Source of the DNA: an uncultured Rhodospirillaceae bacterium
GTDB lineage: Bacteria > Pseudomonadota > Alphaproteobacteria > UBA8366
NCBI GenBank assembly: GCA_913043025.1
Contig: CAJWLM010000018.1
Coordinates: 1-53,918, forward strand
DNA: 53,918 bases
Direction of reading: 5' to 3'
Position 1 is the stretch's first letter. Every line of letters begins with the position of its first letter. The translations under genes and the position numbers were made by a program. The notes beneath the pieces are model-generated. The model ran no database searches and was not told where the DNA came from. It saw only the letters and a program-made list of their open reading frames with translations. Below are positions 51,872-53,918 of the stretch, in pieces.

Positions 51872-52336
51872 TCATGCGCCTTTCATGGTTTTTTCAATCG
51901 AGCCTTCCATCTGCTCTTTCAATGGCTCGAAAGCCTCATGCGCTACTTTAAGTGAGAGTTCACTAATTTTTGTACCCTCCGAAAATAACGTCTGGTAAGA
52001 CTCTCGCGCAAAATCATTCTGAACATCAACCACGTCATTAAGTGTTTTCGCGGCCAACACTGCTTTTGCTGCTTCAGCATTCCTCTCAGCAGTAGTCTTG
52101 GCTAATTTGAAATAGGCCTGCCCAATATTTTCTGCCCCTTTCACAAAAATTTCACCCGCCTTCATGTACACCCCTAACGTTTCCTGACCAAACTTTGAGA
52201 ATTCCCCATAAGCTCGCGTGTAATTCTCTTGTGCTTGCTCAACCTTTTCTTTTCCCATCGCCATTGCTGCTTCGACGGTATCGTTGACGTTATTTATAGT
52301 CGTTTTATTGTTATCCGCAGCTTTATTCGAGCTCAT
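51872..52336 (-). CDS. Phasin family protein
   Basis: A 154-residue amphipathic, nearly all-helical protein typical of phasins, which coat polyhydroxyalkanoate granules and control their size. Features: an Asn/Lys-rich start, then long helices (MGKEKVEQAQENYTRAYGEFSKFGQETLGVY, AYFKLAKTTAERNAEAAKAVLAAKTLNDVVDVQNDFARESYQTLF, EAFEPLKEQMEGSIEK). No cysteine or tryptophan. GAGGAA lies about nine bases before the ATG. The promoter is flanked by two TGC(A)(G/C)CGCA motifs that look like PhaR-type operators, which fits regulation by polymer availability. phaC and phaR genes are not in the window. Confidence 0.9.
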   Translation of the reverse strand: MSSNKAADNNKTTINNVNDTVEAAMAMGKEKVEQAQENYTRAYGEFSKFGQETLGVYMKAGEIFVKGAENIGQAYFKLAKTTAERNAEAAKAVLAAKTLNDVVDVQNDFARESYQTLFSEGTKISELSLKVAHEAFEPLKEQMEGSIEKTMKGA

Positions 52337-52423
52337 TTATCAATTCCTCTGTTGACTGACAAATCCCAATATTGGAATTTTGGTGTTTAATCAAAAATGG
52401 GTGAAACAAATTCATTGATTATG

Positions 52424-52436
52424 TTGCACCGCACAA
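52424..52436. promoter_or_regulatory. Operator candidate 2 (PhaR-like)
   Basis: TTGCACCGCACAA, sharing TGCA(G/C)CGCACAA with the upstream palindrome and located five bases past the phasin -10, so it overlaps the expected transcription start. A bound repressor here would block initiation. Confidence 0.45.
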
Positions 52437-52441
52437 ATAAC

Positions 52442-52470
52442 AATATGTGTCAGCTATATTAGTCCGTCAA
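52442..52470 (-). promoter_or_regulatory. Promoter of the phasin gene
   Basis: Minus-strand TTGACG (52470-52465), a 17-base spacer and CATATT (52447-52442). About 105 bases from the phasin start. Both flanks carry the candidate operators. Confidence 0.55.
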
Positions 52471-52477
52471 GATATTT

Positions 52478-52492
52478 TTGTGCAGCGCACAA
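52478..52492. promoter_or_regulatory. Palindromic operator candidate 1 (PhaR-like)
   Basis: TTGTGC-AGC-GCACAA, a perfect inverted repeat seven bases upstream of the phasin -35. The core TGCAGCGCA matches the TGC-N-GCA type of PHA regulator sites. The identity of the binding protein is inferred from the target gene. Confidence 0.5.
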
Positions 52493-52696
52493 TAAATGTA
52501 GTCTAAAACCAAACAAATCATACGGTTACTCACAAAAACCCACGAACTCAACCGTAGTTCAAATTCTCCGCCGAAAACTGTCGACATTTCTACGTTGCTG
52601 TCGTAGTATCGTGGCCAAATTGATTGAGAATAAATTGTAAGTAGTGTCGTAGTAGTATTAAGTCGCGGCTCGAGGAAAAATAGAATTTTTCAAGTA

Positions 52697-53905
52697 ATGA
52701 GAACTTTATGCCTCTTTTTTACTTTAGTTTTTTGCTTTTCATTTGCTCATCCATCTGAAGCTCGATATGCCGCGATAGTAATTGATGCGAAAGACGGTCA
52801 TGTTCTTCATTCAACGAACGCCGACACACTAAATTATCCAGCCTCCCTAACGAAGTTGATGACTTTGTTTATGCTTTTCGAAGCGTTAGAGCAAAATAAA
52901 TTAAAAATGGATACTAATTTAATTACCTCACCCCGGGCGAGTAAAGCCCAGCCTTCAAAGTTAGGCCTTCAGCCAGGAGATATGATTACGGTTAGAAAAG
53001 CTATCTCTGCACTTATTGCCAAATCTGCAAATGATGTTGCTGTAGTCGTTGCCGAACACTTATCGGGCTCCGTGCACTCTTTCGCAAAAGCCATGACACG
53101 TCGCGCGCGCGCACTGGGAATGAAAGATACAACGTTCCGTAACCCGCACGGGCTGCCTAATCGAGGTCATCTTTCCACTGCGCGCGATATGGCGTCATTA
53201 TCGCGTATTCTGGTCATTAAATTCCCCAAGTACTATAATTATTTTGCAACTCGTAAATTTCACTTTAAGGGTCGTAGTTTCAAAACTCATAACAAGTTTC
53301 TAAGGCACTATGATGGTGCTGACGGGATCAAAACTGGCTACACAAATGCGGCCGGCTATAATCTCTCTGCATCTGCTGAACGCGATGGAACGAGATTGAT
53401 TGCGGTTGTTTTTGGTGGGAAGACCGCAAAGTTCCGAGACAACCATGTAAAAAAACTTCTTAATAAGTGTTTCGCTAAAATCTCGACCACACGCCAGGAC
53501 GACATCCTGACAACAAACTCAAAACCAATACATTCGAATTCGACAATTTTTTTTGCAGACCCGCACCCAACACAATCTATCGCTGCAACCGAGGCACGAA
53601 AGTTGGCTCGCCAAATCGCTGAAGACGCTGAATTGCCCCCATTTTCTCAGCCCATTGCAAACCTTACCCCGCGCAGGACCTGGATGATCCAAATTGGTGC
53701 TTATTTTAATATAGCACCGGCTACAAAAAGAGCGGGCAAAGCAGCAGCAAAACTCTCTAAATCTGGAAAAAATTACGATATTGCTGTTATGACCGCAGAG
53801 CGAGAAAATCGAACCCTCTACAGGGCTCGCTTGGCAGGGCTTAGTCGTAAGGATGCATACGCTGCATGCCGCGAACTAAAGCGGCACGATTTTGATATGC
53901 TTTAA
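52697..53905 (+). CDS. D-alanyl-D-alanine carboxypeptidase with C-terminal SPOR domain
   Basis: Periplasmic PBP5/6-type D,D-carboxypeptidase (DacC/DacA family) trimming the terminal D-Ala of peptidoglycan peptides. The 402 residues have a signal peptide (about 1-22, cleaved after SEA), the nucleophile motif SLTK (Ser50, Lys53), SAN (110-112) and KTG (212-214). Instead of the amphipathic membrane anchor of E. coli PBP5, residues about 328-402 form a SPOR domain (WMIQIGAYFN, YRARLAGLSRKDAYAACRELKR), which binds denuded septal glycan and should recruit the enzyme to division sites. This fusion is common in alphaproteobacteria. The stop lies 11 bases before the window edge, so the gene is complete. 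Confidence 0.94.
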   Translation: MRTLCLFFTLVFCFSFAHPSEARYAAIVIDAKDGHVLHSTNADTLNYPASLTKLMTLFMLFEALEQNKLKMDTNLITSPRASKAQPSKLGLQPGDMITVRKAISALIAKSANDVAVVVAEHLSGSVHSFAKAMTRRARALGMKDTTFRNPHGLPNRGHLSTARDMASLSRILVIKFPKYYNYFATRKFHFKGRSFKTHNKFLRHYDGADGIKTGYTNAAGYNLSASAERDGTRLIAVVFGGKTAKFRDNHVKKLLNKCFAKISTTRQDDILTTNSKPIHSNSTIFFADPHPTQSIAATEARKLARQIAEDAELPPFSQPIANLTPRRTWMIQIGAYFNIAPATKRAGKAAAKLSKSGKNYDIAVMTAERENRTLYRARLAGLSRKDAYAACRELKRHDFDML

Positions 53906-53918
53906 TAACAGCACGACC

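Larger units (their letters stand above)
52337..52696. other. Phasin/dacC divergent spacer
   Basis: 360 bases. The left half holds the phasin promoter and its two operator-like motifs. The right half contains a repeated TGTCGTAGTA (about 52599 and 52645) before the carboxypeptidase gene, whose GAGGA lies rather far (about 20 bases) from its ATG. No gene is seen. Confidence 0.45.

Noticed and set aside
1-53918. CRISPR array, insertion sequence, rRNA or defence system
   Set aside because: No regularly spaced repeats, transposase genes with terminal repeats, rRNA sequence or recognisable defence genes were seen; the only mobile-element signal is the integrase at the left end.

Overview
This window looks like a chromosomal segment from a moderately AT-rich alphaproteobacterium, probably a free-living Rhodospirillales-like or marine lineage; the exact taxon is an inference. 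Support comes from gene order and content: rne divergent from amiC-mrcA-prfB, aroQ-accB-accC-aat facing NDUFA12-MCE-DUF2155, clpS-clpA near a phasin and a SPOR-domain DacC-type carboxypeptidase, a B12-dependent ribonucleotide reductase, and a complex I NDUFA12 accessory subunit.

Left edge (1-2615): the end of an integrated element. A tyrosine recombinase sits just downstream of the 3' end of an intact tRNA-Met(CAT). Beyond it lie two small unassigned genes (a two-helix membrane peptide and a small lipoprotein), each preceded by a copy of a 39-44 bp repeat. The rest of the element lies outside the window.

2.7-11.9 kb: mnmA (tRNA thiolation), an uncertain small ORF, tenA (thiamin salvage), an AMIN-domain plus beta-barrel outer membrane protein, then a likely operon cysE - cysteine desulfurase - cysteine desulfurase - [2Fe-2S] ferredoxin running from cysteine synthesis to sulfur mobilisation. 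An alpha/beta hydrolase is divergent from it, followed by anmK. 12-21 kb: tyrS, a giant AsmA/YhdP-like protein, glnE (TTG start) and prfB, whose ORF is interrupted by the classic programmed +1 frameshift. 21-32.9 kb: mrcA and amiC (cell wall), rne with a long leader, an aminotransferase, a gamma-glutamyltransferase-like lipoprotein with an altered nucleophile motif, an M48/TPR periplasmic protease and a DsbA-like protein.

32.9-41.0 kb: a zeta-class GST, an S9 peptidase, aroQ-accB-accC-aat (shikimate step, fatty acid initiation, N-end rule transferase) converging on the NDUFA12 - three tandem MCE/MlaD-like proteins - DUF2155 operon. 41.5-45.2 kb: nrdJ with a strong terminator. 45.4-48 kb: a compact hydrolase-RidA-DUF482 operon. 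48.3-53.9 kb: clpS-clpA (adaptor and unfoldase of N-end rule proteolysis, which works with aat), a zinc-ribbon methyltransferase, a phasin whose promoter is flanked by two matching operator-like motifs, and a dacC-type D,D-carboxypeptidase.

Most of the window is ordinary housekeeping DNA. The points most worth following up are the tRNA-anchored element, the triplicated MCE genes, the AMIN-barrel fusion, the GGT-like lipoprotein and the phasin operator pair. No CRISPR array, insertion sequence, rRNA or riboswitch was recognised.
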